Made by a program: the position numbers and the translations under genes. 64,000 nucleotides of DNA, from contig NZ_LMFP01000003.1 in assembly GCF_001426885.1 (NCBI RefSeq), forward strand, positions 1,175,701 to 1,239,700. The letters run 5' to 3'. The DNA comes from Pelomonas sp. Root1444. GTDB lineage: Bacteria > Pseudomonadota > Gammaproteobacteria > Burkholderiales > Burkholderiaceae_C. Shown one piece after another: positions 38,358 through 47,940 of the stretch (its first letter is position 1; the number at the start of each line of letters is the position of its first letter). Under the pieces are notes generated by a model. It searched no databases and was not told the DNA's origin. It was given only the letters and a program-made list of their open reading frames with translations.

Positions 38358-40682
38358 TTGAGCCGCAAGCCCTCCTCCTCCTTGTTTGCCGCGCTGGCCC
38401 TAGGCGCGAGCATCGGGCTGCTTCTGCCGGCCCTGATCGTCGGCGGTCTGTTCATCGGGCTGCGCGAGTCCAAGGTGGCCGAGCAGTCGCTGCAGCGCGA
38501 CCTCGATGCCAAGCTCGACGTGCTGGCCAGCAGCCTGCCCGAGCTGCTGTGGAACCTCGACGCCGTCGCGGCGCGGGAGGTGGTGTCGGCCATCGTCAAG
38601 TCGCCCGAGGTCGTGCGCGTCACCGTCAGCGATGCGTCCCAGGGCCTGCCCTTCATAGAGCACCACCTGCCCGAGCGGCGCCTGGGCCAGACGCTGACCG
38701 GCGAGCGCGACATCCTGCGCGGCGCCACGCGCATCGGCCACCTCCAGATCGAGATCGACGACCACCTCAGCACGGCCGCGGTGCTGCGCCAGCGCTGGCT
38801 CTACGGGGCCACCGTCGGCGGCCAGCTGCTGGTGTCGCTGGCGCTGGTGCTGTGGCTGCTGAACTCGCGCCTGTTCCGCCCGCTGCGCGACCTCGGGCAC
38901 TTCGCCAACGACCTCGCAGGCGGCCGTTTCAACGCCAAGCTACAGCACACGCGGCAGGACGAGATCGGCCTGCTGGGCGGCCACCTCGAACACATGCGCG
39001 ACGCCCTGCAGCAGCAGTTCGACGCCCAGCGCGCCCTCATCGAGCGGCTGCGCGGCATGGCCGAGACGGTGCCGGGCGTCGTCTACCAGCTGCGCCTGGC
39101 AGTGGATGGCGAGTTCAGCTTCTCGTACGTCAGCGAGGCGGTGCGCGAATACTTCCTGCTCGACAGCAGCGAACTCGGCCGCAGCGCCGCGGCCTGGTTC
39201 GAACGCATCCATCCCGACGACCGCGCGCTGGTGCGCGAAGGCCTGCTGGCATCGGCGCGCTCGTTGAGCCCCTGGCAGCAGGAGTTCCGCACGCCGCAGG
39301 CCGACGGCAGCGTGCGGTGGATCTACGGCAACGCCATCGCGCAGCGCGAGGCCGACGGCAACGTGCTGTGGCACGGCTTCCTGACCGACATCTCGCGCCA
39401 GCGCCGCGACGCGCTGGAGCTGGAGCGCTACCGTCACCACCTCGAGGAGCTGGTGGAAGCGCGCACCGCCGAACTGGCCGAGGCCACCCAGGCCGCCCAG
39501 GCCGCCAGCCTGGCCAAGAGTTCCTTCCTGGCCAACATGAGCCATGAGATCCGAACGCCCATGAACGCCATCATCGGCCTGACCTACCTGGCCCAGAGCG
39601 ACGCCGTCGAGCCGGCGCAGCAGCAGCGCCTGCAGAAAGTGGCCAACGCGGCCGAGCACCTGCTGAGCGTCATCAACAACGTGCTGGACTTCTCCAAGAT
39701 CGAAGCCGGCAAGGTGCAGCTGGAGCGCCGCCCGTTCACGGTCGACGAGGTGCTGGACAACGTCGCCAACATGACCGCGCAGTCGGCCGCTGCCAAGCGG
39801 CTGCGGGTCGAGACCGACATCGCGCCCGCCCTCAGCGGCCGCCTGCTGCTCGGCGACCCGCAGCGCATCGCCGAGGTGTTGCTGAACTTCGCCGGCAACG
39901 CGGTCAAGTTCACCGAGAGCGGCTTCGTGCGGCTGGCCGCGCGGCTCGACGGCGAGGCCACGGGCCCGCGCCTGACGCTGCGCTTCGAGGTGCAGGACAG
40001 CGGCATCGGCATCGCGGCCGAAGCGCAGGCGCGGCTGTTCCAGGATTTCGAGCAGGCCGACAGCTCAACCACGCGCCGCTACGGCGGCACCGGGCTGGGG
40101 CTGGCCATCTGCCGCCGCCTGGCCGAACTGATGGGCGGGCACGTCGGCGTGGACAGCACGCTCGGCGGCGGCAGCACCTTCTGGTTCGCGCTCGCCGTGG
40201 AGGCGACCACGCAGGTGCAGACCCCGCCCGCCGCGCCGCCGCGCCCGCATTCCGCGCGCGAGCGGCTGGCCGAGCTGGCCCGCAGCCAACCGCGCCGCAT
40301 CCTGCTGGCCGAAGACAACGCAGTGAACCAGGAGGTCGCCGTTGCGCTGATCGGCAGCGCCGGGTTGACGGTGGACGTGGCCGTCGACGGCCGGCAGGCG
40401 GTCGACATGGTCCAGGCCGGCGACTATGCGCTGGTGCTGATGGACGTGCAGATGCCGGTCATGGACGGCCTGGACGCGACCCGCGCCATCCGCCGCCTCG
40501 CCAAGGGCGCGGCGCTGCCCATCCTGGCGATGACGGCCAATGCCTTCGACGAAGAGCGCCAACGCTGCCTGGACGCCGGCATGGACGACCATGTCGCCAA
40601 GCCGGTGGTCGCCGAGCAGTTGTTCGCGACGCTGTACGACTGGTTGTCGGGTGCGCGGACGACCGGCAAGGGCAAGGCCTGA
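38358..40682 (+). CDS. Hybrid sensor histidine kinase (HAMP-PAS-HisKA-HATPase-REC)
   Basis: 774 residues from a TTG start; no ATG or GTG is available after the in-frame stop at 38322-38324. Transmembrane helix at about 10-33, periplasmic sensor, second helix at about 153-175, HAMP, PAS with FERIHPDDRALV and GFLTDISRQ, HisKA with phospho-His396 in FLANMSHEIRTPMNAI, HATPase (GNAVKFTESG, DSGIGI, GGTGLGLAI), and a receiver with phospho-Asp696 in LVLMDVQMPVMDG. No Hpt domain is present, so the phosphorelay must continue through another protein. Confidence 0.93.
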   Translation: MSRKPSSSLFAALALGASIGLLLPALIVGGLFIGLRESKVAEQSLQRDLDAKLDVLASSLPELLWNLDAVAAREVVSAIVKSPEVVRVTVSDASQGLPFIEHHLPERRLGQTLTGERDILRGATRIGHLQIEIDDHLSTAAVLRQRWLYGATVGGQLLVSLALVLWLLNSRLFRPLRDLGHFANDLAGGRFNAKLQHTRQDEIGLLGGHLEHMRDALQQQFDAQRALIERLRGMAETVPGVVYQLRLAVDGEFSFSYVSEAVREYFLLDSSELGRSAAAWFERIHPDDRALVREGLLASARSLSPWQQEFRTPQADGSVRWIYGNAIAQREADGNVLWHGFLTDISRQRRDALELERYRHHLEELVEARTAELAEATQAAQAASLAKSSFLANMSHEIRTPMNAIIGLTYLAQSDAVEPAQQQRLQKVANAAEHLLSVINNVLDFSKIEAGKVQLERRPFTVDEVLDNVANMTAQSAAAKRLRVETDIAPALSGRLLLGDPQRIAEVLLNFAGNAVKFTESGFVRLAARLDGEATGPRLTLRFEVQDSGIGIAAEAQARLFQDFEQADSSTTRRYGGTGLGLAICRRLAELMGGHVGVDSTLGGGSTFWFALAVEATTQVQTPPAAPPRPHSARERLAELARSQPRRILLAEDNAVNQEVAVALIGSAGLTVDVAVDGRQAVDMVQAGDYALVLMDVQMPVMDGLDATRAIRRLAKGAALPILAMTANAFDEERQRCLDAGMDDHVAKPVVAEQLFATLYDWLSGARTTGKGKA

Positions 40683-40718
40683 GCCCGCAGGCTTTCGGGC
40701 CGAGCGCCAGGCAAGCGC

Positions 40719-41612
40719 CTACTGAGATTCTTTGATCAACCTGCCCGAGCCGGCCTGCAGCGGCCGCGCGTTCATCGGGTAGAGCCGCGCGAAGACCGCG
40801 ATCTGCTGGGCTGTCAGCTGCACCGGCTGGCGCATCACCATCCACAGCACGCCCTCCTGGCACGGCGGCGTCGTCTGCGAGCCCATGTAGGTGTAGTAGC
40901 CGCGGTTCGCGGGCAGCAGCTGATTCAGGTCGATCTGCACCTGCGCCGCCAGCGCGTCGCCGCGCTCCAGCGGCAGGTTGGCCCAGACGGTCTGGATCAG
41001 CGGCTGCGGCTTGTCGTCGGGCCCGCGCTCCAGCAGCACGGCGACGATGGCCAGCCGGCCCTGGGCGTCCTTGTGCTCCAGGTGGGCCACCATGTCGAAC
41101 TGCCGGCCGTTGACGCGCTCCTCGCTCGGCCGGTGGAAGTGGAACTGCACCAGTTCATAGCGCCGGCCCATCACCGTGAGGCCGCTGCCGGGGGCGACGT
41201 TGACCTGCACCGTGTGGCCGGTGTCCTGCACCGTGAAGCCACTGGCGCGGTAGTCGAAGGCGATCTTCTCCAGGTCGACCGCGATGCCGTCACGGATGTC
41301 GATCGGGCTCTGGCGGGTGCCCACGGCGCACAGCTTGTTCTCCGGCGCCAGCTCGGCCCAGCGGTCCGGGCCGATGTCGCCGGTGTAGCCCCAGTGGGCG
41401 GGCTTGGCGGGCTTGGCGGGCCTGGGCGGCTTGGCCGGCGCAGGCTTGGCGGGGCTGGCCGCGGGCTTGGCCGCCACCGCGCCTTCGGGCTTGGTGGCCA
41501 GCCGCTCCGCCAGGCGCTGGCGCAGCACCTCGGCCGGCTCCTTGGTGTCTTCGGCACGGGCGGCCGCGGCGGCCAGCAGCGCAGCGATCAGCCAAGAGGT
41601 CTTCATCTTCAT
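40719..41612 (-). CDS. Periplasmic alpha carbonic anhydrase
   Basis: 297 residues. A signal peptide (about 1-20) is followed by a Lys/Ala/Pro-rich linker (about 40-72) and an alpha-class domain. HWGYTG and QSPIDI open the fold; zinc histidines are His158 and His160 in QFHFHRPSEE and His177 in MVAHLEHK; YMGSQTTPPCQEGVLW carries the substrate-pocket threonine. It interconverts CO2 and bicarbonate in the periplasm. Cys95 and the TTPPC cysteine could form the common disulfide. The downstream kinase converges across 36 bp. Start: ATG at 41612 (MKMKTSW), or 41606. Confidence 0.93.
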   Translation of the reverse strand: MKMKTSWLIAALLAAAAARAEDTKEPAEVLRQRLAERLATKPEGAVAAKPAASPAKPAPAKPPRPAKPAKPAHWGYTGDIGPDRWAELAPENKLCAVGTRQSPIDIRDGIAVDLEKIAFDYRASGFTVQDTGHTVQVNVAPGSGLTVMGRRYELVQFHFHRPSEERVNGRQFDMVAHLEHKDAQGRLAIVAVLLERGPDDKPQPLIQTVWANLPLERGDALAAQVQIDLNQLLPANRGYYTYMGSQTTPPCQEGVLWMVMRQPVQLTAQQIAVFARLYPMNARPLQAGSGRLIKESQ

Positions 41613-41650
41613 CCCGTGGATTTCGGCAGTGCGGCGGGCGGCTTGAGCGC

Positions 41651-42862
41651 TCAGCCCGCCGCCACCGAGCGGCGCACGCCGTACCAGGCCGCCAGGCCGA
41701 TCAGCATCAGCGCCGCGGACGTGACGGCCAGTGCGACGGTGGAGTGCATCACCAGCGGCACCAGCACGCCGGCGACCAGGCCGTTGGCGGCCGACCCGAT
41801 GCAGGCCTGCAGCGACGAGGCCATGCCGCGGCGCTCGGGCACCTGGTCCAGCACCAACAGCGTCACGACCGGCACCATCAGCGCCCAGCCGAAGGCGAAC
41901 AGGCCGACCATCGGCAAGGCCCAGAAGGCGTGCAGCGGCGCGAACAGGTTGAGCGCGATGTTCAGCGTCGACACCGCCACCATGATGCGAAAGCCCCGCA
42001 TGATCTGGCGCTGCGGCGACATCTTGCCGGCCAGCCGGCCGCTGACCGCGGCGCCGGCCATGATGCCGCCGATGGAGCACAGGAAGAACCAGAAGAACTG
42101 CTGCGGCGCGAAGTGCAGGTGCTCGCCGAGGAACACCGGCGCGGCCAGCACGTAAAGGAACATGCCGTTGAACGGGATGCCGCTGGCCAGCACCAGCATC
42201 ATGAACTTGGGGCTGCTGCACAGGCGCCAGTACTCGCGCATCAGCGCACCGACATGGAAGGGCTGGACGAGGTTGGGGTGCAGCGTCTCGGGCAGCAGCC
42301 GCCAGTTGGAGACGAACAGCGCCGCGCCGACGAAGGTCAGGAACCAGAAGATCGAATGCCAGTCGGCATGCACGAACAGGAAGCCGCCCACCATCGGTGC
42401 GATGGCCGGCGCGACGCCGAAGAAGAGGGTGACCTGCGACATCACGCGCTGCGCGTCCGCCGGCGGGAACATGTCGCGGATGATGGCCCGCGACACGACG
42501 ATGCCCGCGCCGGCCGACATGCCCTGCACCGTGCGCCAGAACACCAGCTGGCCGATGGAGCCCGCCACCGCGCAGCCCACGCTGGCCAGCGTGAACACCG
42601 CCAGACCGATCAGCACGACGGGCCGGCGGCCGAAGCAGTCCGACAAGGCGCCGTGGAACAGGTTCATCACCGCGAAGCCGAACAGGTAGGCGGACAGCGT
42701 CTGCTGCATCTCCACCGGCGTCGCGTTCAGTGCCGCGGCGATGCCGGAGAAGGCCGGCAGGTAGGTGTCGATGGAGAACGGCCCGACCATGGCCAGGCAG
42801 GCCAGCAGCACGGACAGGGCCCAGCGGGGTGCGCGCCACAGGCGGCTGGCGTCGGGGTTCAT
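41651..42862 (-). CDS. Bcr/CflA-type MFS drug efflux transporter
   Basis: 403 residues, 12 helices. N-terminal MVGPFSIDTYLPAFSGIA is typical of Bcr/CflA; the inter-helix motif is GALSDCFGRRPVVLIG, and APAIAPMVGGFLF marks the drug/proton antiporter motif. It lies 38 bp upstream of the carbonic anhydrase gene on the same strand, perhaps sharing a transcript. It differs strongly from the transporter at 16920-18113. Confidence 0.9.
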   Translation of the reverse strand: MNPDASRLWRAPRWALSVLLACLAMVGPFSIDTYLPAFSGIAAALNATPVEMQQTLSAYLFGFAVMNLFHGALSDCFGRRPVVLIGLAVFTLASVGCAVAGSIGQLVFWRTVQGMSAGAGIVVSRAIIRDMFPPADAQRVMSQVTLFFGVAPAIAPMVGGFLFVHADWHSIFWFLTFVGAALFVSNWRLLPETLHPNLVQPFHVGALMREYWRLCSSPKFMMLVLASGIPFNGMFLYVLAAPVFLGEHLHFAPQQFFWFFLCSIGGIMAGAAVSGRLAGKMSPQRQIMRGFRIMVAVSTLNIALNLFAPLHAFWALPMVGLFAFGWALMVPVVTLLVLDQVPERRGMASSLQACIGSAANGLVAGVLVPLVMHSTVALAVTSAALMLIGLAAWYGVRRSVAAG

Positions 42863-42922
42863 GGCGGGTGGGGCAAAGCGGGCAGTCTATCGACACGCCG
42901 CCCACCCTGCCGGAAGAAAAAA

Positions 42923-43252
42923 GTGAAGCAAGCCGATAGGCCGGATTCTGTGCACCGCCCGCCCCTAACGGGTTGGGCGATGTGACCGCCATTCCTCTGG
43001 GCCGGGCATCGCTGCCCGGCTCGGTGCCACCTACCCGCCAGCTCTGCGAGCCGCATCAACGCTGGCCTACTTGGTGTTGCTGCACGTAGAGATTGCCGCG
43101 TTTCACTCCGGACTTAACCGGCTCGTCTCTGTGGCTCTGATCCGCACCTTGCGGTGGACGGGCGTTACCCGCTACGTCGCTCTTTGCAGTCCGGACCTTC
43201 CTCCAGGGCCATGTTTCCATGCTTGCCCCAGCGGCGGTCTGGCTTGCTTCAC
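42923..43252 (-). ncRNA. rnpB: RNase P RNA (class A)
   Basis: About 330 nt. The ends pair in a perfect 12-bp P1 helix, GTGAAGCAAGCC with GGCTTGCTTCAC. Conserved cores are visible on the minus strand: GGAGGAAGGTCCGGACT near the 5' side, AGAGGAATGGC and ACAGAATCCGGCCTAT near the 3' end. It is the catalytic RNA that trims tRNA 5' leaders. Upstream, GATAAT (43265-43260) ends 7 nt before the 5' end and is a good -10. After the P1 strand a TTTTTT run (42915-42920) ends the transcript. Confidence 0.96.
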
Positions 43253-43335
43253 GCGGCGGATTATCGTTGCAGACGCACACGCGCCCACTCGCTACATTGG
43301 CCGGGGCGCCAAACCGGCGCAACGGAGGCGCGTGA

Positions 43336-44406
43336 ATGACATCCCCGGTCAGAACCGGCCAGGCGCAAGCCCTGACCCGCCAGCAGTTCGGCGAGCGCTT
43401 CCGGCAGCGCTTCGTGGACCCGGCCTTCGACGCCGAACGCGACGCCCTCGTGCGGCTGGAGCAGATCGCCTGGGAGGCCTTCGACGAAGGCCGCAAGGCG
43501 CCGCTGACGGTCAAGGCCGGCGCCGGCTTTGCCGACCCGAGCTACGACCTGTCGCGCGAATGGCGCGACCTGCACCTGCGCCTGCAGGATGCGCAGGCCC
43601 GCTGGGCCGACCGCGCCACGCCGTCGCGCGTGCTGCTGATCAACGCCTCGCCGCGCAATGACGGCACCTGCCCTGGCGAGATGTCCAAGACCTGGCGCAT
43701 GACGCAGTTGGCCCGCACCGCTTGCGAAGCCGAGGGCATGGCGGTCGACGTGCTGGACCTGAGCCGGCTCACGTCCGACTACGACCGCCACATCCACCCC
43801 TGCAAGGGCTGCGTGTCCACCGCCATGCCGCTGTGCCACTGGCCCTGCAGCTGCTACCCCAACCATGCGGCGGGCCAGACGAACGACTGGATGGCCGAGA
43901 TCTATGAGCATTGGGTGCGCGCGCACGGCGTGCTGCTGCTGACGCCGGTGCACTGGTACCAGGCCAGCAGCCCCTTGAAGCTGATGATGGACCGCCTCGT
44001 CTGCGCCGACGGCGGCAACCCCGACCCGACATCCACCCAGGGCAAGAAGGCCGAGCTGGCGCGCCAGATGGAGCTGCGCGGCTGGGACTACCCCAAGCAC
44101 CTGGCCGGCCGCGTCTACGGCGTCGTCGTGCATGGCGACGTGGCCGGCATCGAAGGCACGCGCCGGGCGCTGTCGGACTGGCTGGACTGGATGGGGCTCA
44201 TCGACGCCGGCTTCGGCGCGCGGCTGGACCGCTATGTCGGCTACTACGAACCCTATGCGACCAGCCACGAGGCGCTGGACGCCGACACCGCCGTGCAGGA
44301 CGAGGTCAGGCGCGCCGCGCGCGCGGTCGCCGCCGGCGTGCGCCTGATGCGCGACGGCCGCCTGCAGCAGGGCGACGGAGCGCTGCCGCCGCCCCGCAAG
44401 AAGTAG
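43336..44406 (+). CDS. Flavodoxin-fold NAD(P)H-dependent oxidoreductase
   Basis: 356 residues. An N-terminal extension of about 95 residues precedes a flavodoxin-like/FMN reductase domain: [14 protein letters not shown] (FMN phosphate loop), [20 protein letters not shown], a Cys-rich segment with five cysteines, and [21 protein letters not shown]. The cysteine cluster resembles iron-sulfur flavoproteins, but cofactor content is not proven. The partner and substrate are unknown. It is divergent from rnpB and is followed after 47 bp by cysteine synthase. Confidence 0.82.
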   Translation: MTSPVRTGQAQALTRQQFGERFRQRFVDPAFDAERDALVRLEQIAWEAFDEGRKAPLTVKAGAGFADPSYDLSREWRDLHLRLQDAQARWADRATPSRVLLINASPRNDGTCPGEMSKTWRMTQLARTACEAEGMAVDVLDLSRLTSDYDRHIHPCKGCVSTAMPLCHWPCSCYPNHAAGQTNDWMAEIYEHWVRAHGVLLLTPVHWYQASSPLKLMMDRLVCADGGNPDPTSTQGKKAELARQMELRGWDYPKHLAGRVYGVVVHGDVAGIEGTRRALSDWLDWMGLIDAGFGARLDRYVGYYEPYATSHEALDADTAVQDEVRRAARAVAAGVRLMRDGRLQQGDGALPPPRKK

Positions 44407-44453
44407 CGCAAGCGCTGGCACACTCATCCCCCTCACGCGAACAGGAGCCCTCG

Positions 44454-45371
44454 ATGAAAGCCGCCAGCATCCTCGACACCATCGGCAACACGCCGCACAT
44501 CCGCCTGCAGCGCCTGTTCAAGGGCGCCGAGGTGTGGGTCAAGTCCGAGCGCGCCAACCCGGGCGGCTCCATCAAGGACCGCATCGCGCTGTCCATGGTC
44601 GAGGACGCCGAGGCACAGGGCCTGCTCAAGCCGGGCGGCACCATCATCGAGCCGACGTCGGGCAACACCGGTGTGGGCCTGGCGATGGTGGCCGCGGTCA
44701 AGGGCTACAAGCTGATCCTCGTCATGCCCGACAGCATGAGCGTCGAGCGCCGCCGGCTGATGCTGGCCTATGGCGCGAGCTTCGACCTGACGCCGCGCGA
44801 AAAGGGCATGAAGGGCGCGATCGCGCGGGCGCGCGAGCTGCTGGAGCAGCACCCGGGCTCGTGGATGCCGCAGCAGTTCGAGAACGGGGCCAACCCGGCC
44901 GTCCATGCGAAAACGACCGCCGCGGAGATCCTGCGCGACTTCCCCGACGGCCTGGATGTGTTGATCACCGGCGTGGGCACCGGCGGCCACATCACCGGCT
45001 GCGCGCAAGTGCTCAAACGCGCCTGGCCGCAGCTGCGCGTCTATGCGGTGGAGCCCAGCGCCTCGCCGGTCATCAGTGGCGGCCAGCCCAGCCCGCATCC
45101 CATCCAGGGCATCGGCGCCGGCTTCATCCCGACGGTGCTGGACACCGCGCTGCTGGACGGCGTCATCCAGGTGGAGGCGGAGGCCGCGCGCGAGTACGCG
45201 CGCCGCTGCGCCCGCGAGGAGGGCCTGCTCGTGGGCATCTCCAGCGGCGCGACGCTGGCGGCCATCGCGCAGAAGCTGCCCGACCTCGCGCCCGGTGCCC
45301 GCGTGCTGGGCTTCAACTACGACACCGGCGAACGCTACCTGTCGGTCGACGGCTTCCTGCCGCAGAACTGA
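44454..45371 (+). CDS. cysM: O-acetylserine sulfhydrylase (cysteine synthase, CysM/CysK family)
   Basis: 305 residues. The PLP lysine is Lys41 in GGSIKDR, the substrate loop PTSGNTG is at about 67-73, the phosphate-binding loop [10 protein letters not shown] is intact, and GISSGAT is at the C-terminal side. It makes cysteine from O-acetylserine and sulfide or thiosulfate. AGGAG lies 8 bp before the ATG. CysM and CysK are hard to tell apart here; the SMSVERR sequence after LVMPD leaves both possible, so the symbol is tentative. Confidence 0.88.
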   Translation: MKAASILDTIGNTPHIRLQRLFKGAEVWVKSERANPGGSIKDRIALSMVEDAEAQGLLKPGGTIIEPTSGNTGVGLAMVAAVKGYKLILVMPDSMSVERRRLMLAYGASFDLTPREKGMKGAIARARELLEQHPGSWMPQQFENGANPAVHAKTTAAEILRDFPDGLDVLITGVGTGGHITGCAQVLKRAWPQLRVYAVEPSASPVISGGQPSPHPIQGIGAGFIPTVLDTALLDGVIQVEAEAAREYARRCAREEGLLVGISSGATLAAIAQKLPDLAPGARVLGFNYDTGERYLSVDGFLPQN

Positions 45372-45417
45372 GCCGCCGCGGCCACCAGGCCGGCGCCGCG
45401 GCCCTCATCCGGCAACG

Positions 45418-46452
45418 TCACTCGCCGTCGTCGTCGCTGGCGCCTTCGTTGTCCTTGCGCGCCTGCCTGGCGAGCTCGGCCCTCAGCGGCTTCAGCGACT
45501 CGATGAGGTCTTCCGGCGGCTTGGGCGGCGCGATGCGCAGCGCCGGCGGTGGCAGGCTGGCCAGGTAGGGCGGGCCGAAGACGTACTGCTGCTCCTGCCG
45601 GTTGCCGATCTGCAGGCCCAGGCCCAGCAGCAGCAGCGCCGCAATGCCGATGTTCAGTGTGCGGCGGGCGCGCGGCCACACCAGGCGGGCGTGCCATGAG
45701 ATCAACGCGGCCAGGGCCACCGGCGTGGCGAGCGACTCCACCGCCATCAGCCGCGGCCAGGAGAAGGCATAGGCGACTGCCGGCAGCAGCCACTCCAGCA
45801 CCTGCAACACGACGATGACCACCAGCGCGCGGCGCAGGTGCGTCGTGAATGGGAAGCGGTGCTGGAAGATCTGGCTGGCCAGCGACCACAGGCCGGCCCA
45901 GCCCAGCACGAACGCCAGCGGCGCCAGCAGCGGCGCGGCGTAGTCGACCCAGCGTGCGTCCGGGTCCACGGCGCTCCAGCGGTCCACCCATTGGAAGAAC
46001 ACCATCGCCAGCAGCAGCAGCGGCACCAGCGCCCAATGGCGTGTCTTGTCGACGAGCAGGAGTTGCTCGGGCGCGAGCACGTCGGCGCTGGTGCGCAGGC
46101 GCAACGAGCTGCCGGCCAGTTGGAACATGCCGCCTTCCGGCAGCAGCGCTTCGTCTCCCGCGCGCAGGCGCTGCTTGCCGACGTGGCCGCCGTTGCGGCT
46201 GTCCAGCAGCTTGAGCAGCACGCCGCCGGCGGGTGCGAGGTGCAGCTCAGCATGCGCGGCGGCCAGGTGGGCGTCGTCGAGCACGACGTCGCAGGCGGGC
46301 GAGCGGCCGATGCGCACCGGCCAGCGCGTCACGCGCTGCACGAGCACGGCGTGGCCGTCACGGCCCAGCAGTTCGACGACCGCGGCGTCGGGTGCAACCG
46401 GCGCCGCGGGTGCCGGGGCGAAGGGTTCGATGGGATCGATGTCGGCGGGCAT
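45418..46452 (-). CDS. FHA-domain inner membrane protein
   Basis: 344 residues. An N-terminal cytoplasmic FHA domain (about 30-120) shows the phosphothreonine-binding pattern: VRIGRSPACDVVL with Gly49-Arg50 and Ser51, His67, and the RNG at 86-88. About five transmembrane helices follow (from about 133 to 290), then a charged tail ending DDDGE. FHA domains read phosphothreonine, yet no Ser/Thr kinase is nearby. The ATG at 46452 shares a base with the stop of the protease gene (TGATG), so the two are translationally coupled. The topology resembles a membrane sensor, but its role is unknown. Confidence 0.82.
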   Translation of the reverse strand: MPADIDPIEPFAPAPAAPVAPDAAVVELLGRDGHAVLVQRVTRWPVRIGRSPACDVVLDDAHLAAAHAELHLAPAGGVLLKLLDSRNGGHVGKQRLRAGDEALLPEGGMFQLAGSSLRLRTSADVLAPEQLLLVDKTRHWALVPLLLLAMVFFQWVDRWSAVDPDARWVDYAAPLLAPLAFVLGWAGLWSLASQIFQHRFPFTTHLRRALVVIVVLQVLEWLLPAVAYAFSWPRLMAVESLATPVALAALISWHARLVWPRARRTLNIGIAALLLLGLGLQIGNRQEQQYVFGPPYLASLPPPALRIAPPKPPEDLIESLKPLRAELARQARKDNEGASDDDGE

Positions 46453-47837
46453 CACTTGGCCTTGCTGGGGTTCGTCCACGCGAAGCCCTCCAGGTAATGC
46501 GCCGCGAGCTTGAGCGCGTTGTCGAAGCTGACGCCACGGGCGTTGAAGCGGCCTAGCGCGCCCTGCTGCGGCGCGTCCACGGCGGTCACCAGCACGCTCA
46601 AGTCATGCAGGCCGTCCAGTTTGCGGTAGGCGCGCAGGCAGACCACGGCGCGCAACGGCAGGCCGTCACGGTCAACGAACTGCTCCTTGCAATAGGGCGC
46701 GGTGCGCGATTTGTCGGATTGCCCCAGCCGCTCGTTGCGGAAGCTCCCCGAATACTGGCGCGCAAAGCGCAGCGTCCCGAGCTTCTCGCCGTCATAGGCC
46801 TCGTGCGACATGTCGAGCCAGCCGGTCTGCAGGTTGCCGCTGACGAAGAGCGCGTGGTCCATGCGGCACTGCGAGCGCTCGAAAGCGAGCCCTTTGGTGT
46901 CAGCCGGCGTGCTGTTGCCCCAGCAGCGCATGAAGTCCTGCTTGGGCACGGGGAGCCGGTAGCGCTTGTTGTTCGCGCTTTCCCAGGGCAGCGCCACGAA
47001 GCGCGTGACGAGCTCGTCCTGGTAGGCCGTCAGCTGGTCGCGCAGCCGGCTCCAGGCCGCCGTGCGGATGGGCTTGGCGCCAAGGCTGCGCTTCACCAGG
47101 CCTTCGGCGAACTCGCCCGGCACCAGGAAGCTGACCTGCTGCGCGAACAGCATGGTCGACACGTTGACGCCGACGACCAGGCCGTCCTCGTCCAGCACTG
47201 GGCCGCCGCTCATGCCGGGGTTGATGCCGCCGGCGTAGTAGATGAGCGGGTCGAAGCTGCGCTCGACCAGGCCGTTGTAGTTGCCCTCGACGACGGCGAA
47301 CGCGACGTCGTGCGGGTTGCCCATCGAGTAGATGCGCTCGCCCTTGGCCAGCGGCTGGCTCTGCGGCCGGAAGCCCAGCGCGCCGCGGCCCTTGAGGCCA
47401 CCGCCCTTGCCGTCGTCCACGGCGCGCAGCAGCGCCAGGTCGCGGCGGGCGTCGAAGTCCAGCAGCTCCAGCGCGCCGCCCTGGCCATCGGTCGTCGCGT
47501 AGCGCAGCCGGTAGCTGTCGGGCTCCAGCGCGAACTGGCTGACGACGTGGTAGTTGGTGACGACATGGCCGTCGTCGCTGACCAGGAAGCCCGAGCCCAC
47601 CGACGCCTGGCTGTCCTGGGTCTTGAGCAGCGTGCGGATCTGCAGCAGTTGGCCCTTGCTGCGCTCGTACAGGCGCCGCGCACTGGCCGACACCGTCGGC
47701 GGCTGTTGCGGCTGCGCCTGGCTGGCCGCGGCGGCGGGCGCCGGCGCAGACGGCGGTGCGGATGGCGGCGATTGCGCGCCGGCCAGACCGACCAGGCCGG
47801 CCAGGGCCAATGCCCGGAACTTCAAACAGGACTTCAT
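46452..47837 (-). CDS. Exported trypsin-like serine protease
   Basis: 461 residues. A signal peptide (about 1-22) and a Pro/Ala/Gln-rich linker lead to a trypsin-like domain with a full triad: His97 in TNYHVVS, Asp133 in RRDLALL, Ser210 in NPGMSGGPV. The remaining 240 residues form an uncharacterised domain with several cysteines and aromatic blocks (MRCWGNSTP). There is no PDZ domain, unlike DegP/DegS. Overlap with the FHA gene suggests a joint function. The start could instead be TTG at 47843, which fits better the spacing from GGGAGG. Confidence 0.85.
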   Translation of the reverse strand: MKSCLKFRALALAGLVGLAGAQSPPSAPPSAPAPAAAASQAQPQQPPTVSASARRLYERSKGQLLQIRTLLKTQDSQASVGSGFLVSDDGHVVTNYHVVSQFALEPDSYRLRYATTDGQGGALELLDFDARRDLALLRAVDDGKGGGLKGRGALGFRPQSQPLAKGERIYSMGNPHDVAFAVVEGNYNGLVERSFDPLIYYAGGINPGMSGGPVLDEDGLVVGVNVSTMLFAQQVSFLVPGEFAEGLVKRSLGAKPIRTAAWSRLRDQLTAYQDELVTRFVALPWESANNKRYRLPVPKQDFMRCWGNSTPADTKGLAFERSQCRMDHALFVSGNLQTGWLDMSHEAYDGEKLGTLRFARQYSGSFRNERLGQSDKSRTAPYCKEQFVDRDGLPLRAVVCLRAYRKLDGLHDLSVLVTAVDAPQQGALGRFNARGVSFDNALKLAAHYLEGFAWTNPSKAK

Positions 47838-47940
47838 CAACAAGCGACACCTCCCAAGGTGGGCGTCGATGCTAGCCGCTTCGGGCCCAAGGCCCGGTCC
47901 TCACCCACGCGGGCTGAGGATTGCCTCCCGCGCGACGCGC

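Noticed and set aside
40719..42992. 757-codon minus-strand frame joining carbonic anhydrase and efflux regions
   Set aside because: Only the first part from the ATG at 41612 carries a signal peptide and carbonic anhydrase motifs. The remainder is an out-of-frame shadow of the MFS gene.
42925..43250. Proteins encoded across the rnpB region
   Set aside because: The segment has the P1 pairing and conserved cores of RNase P RNA; open frames there are coincidental.
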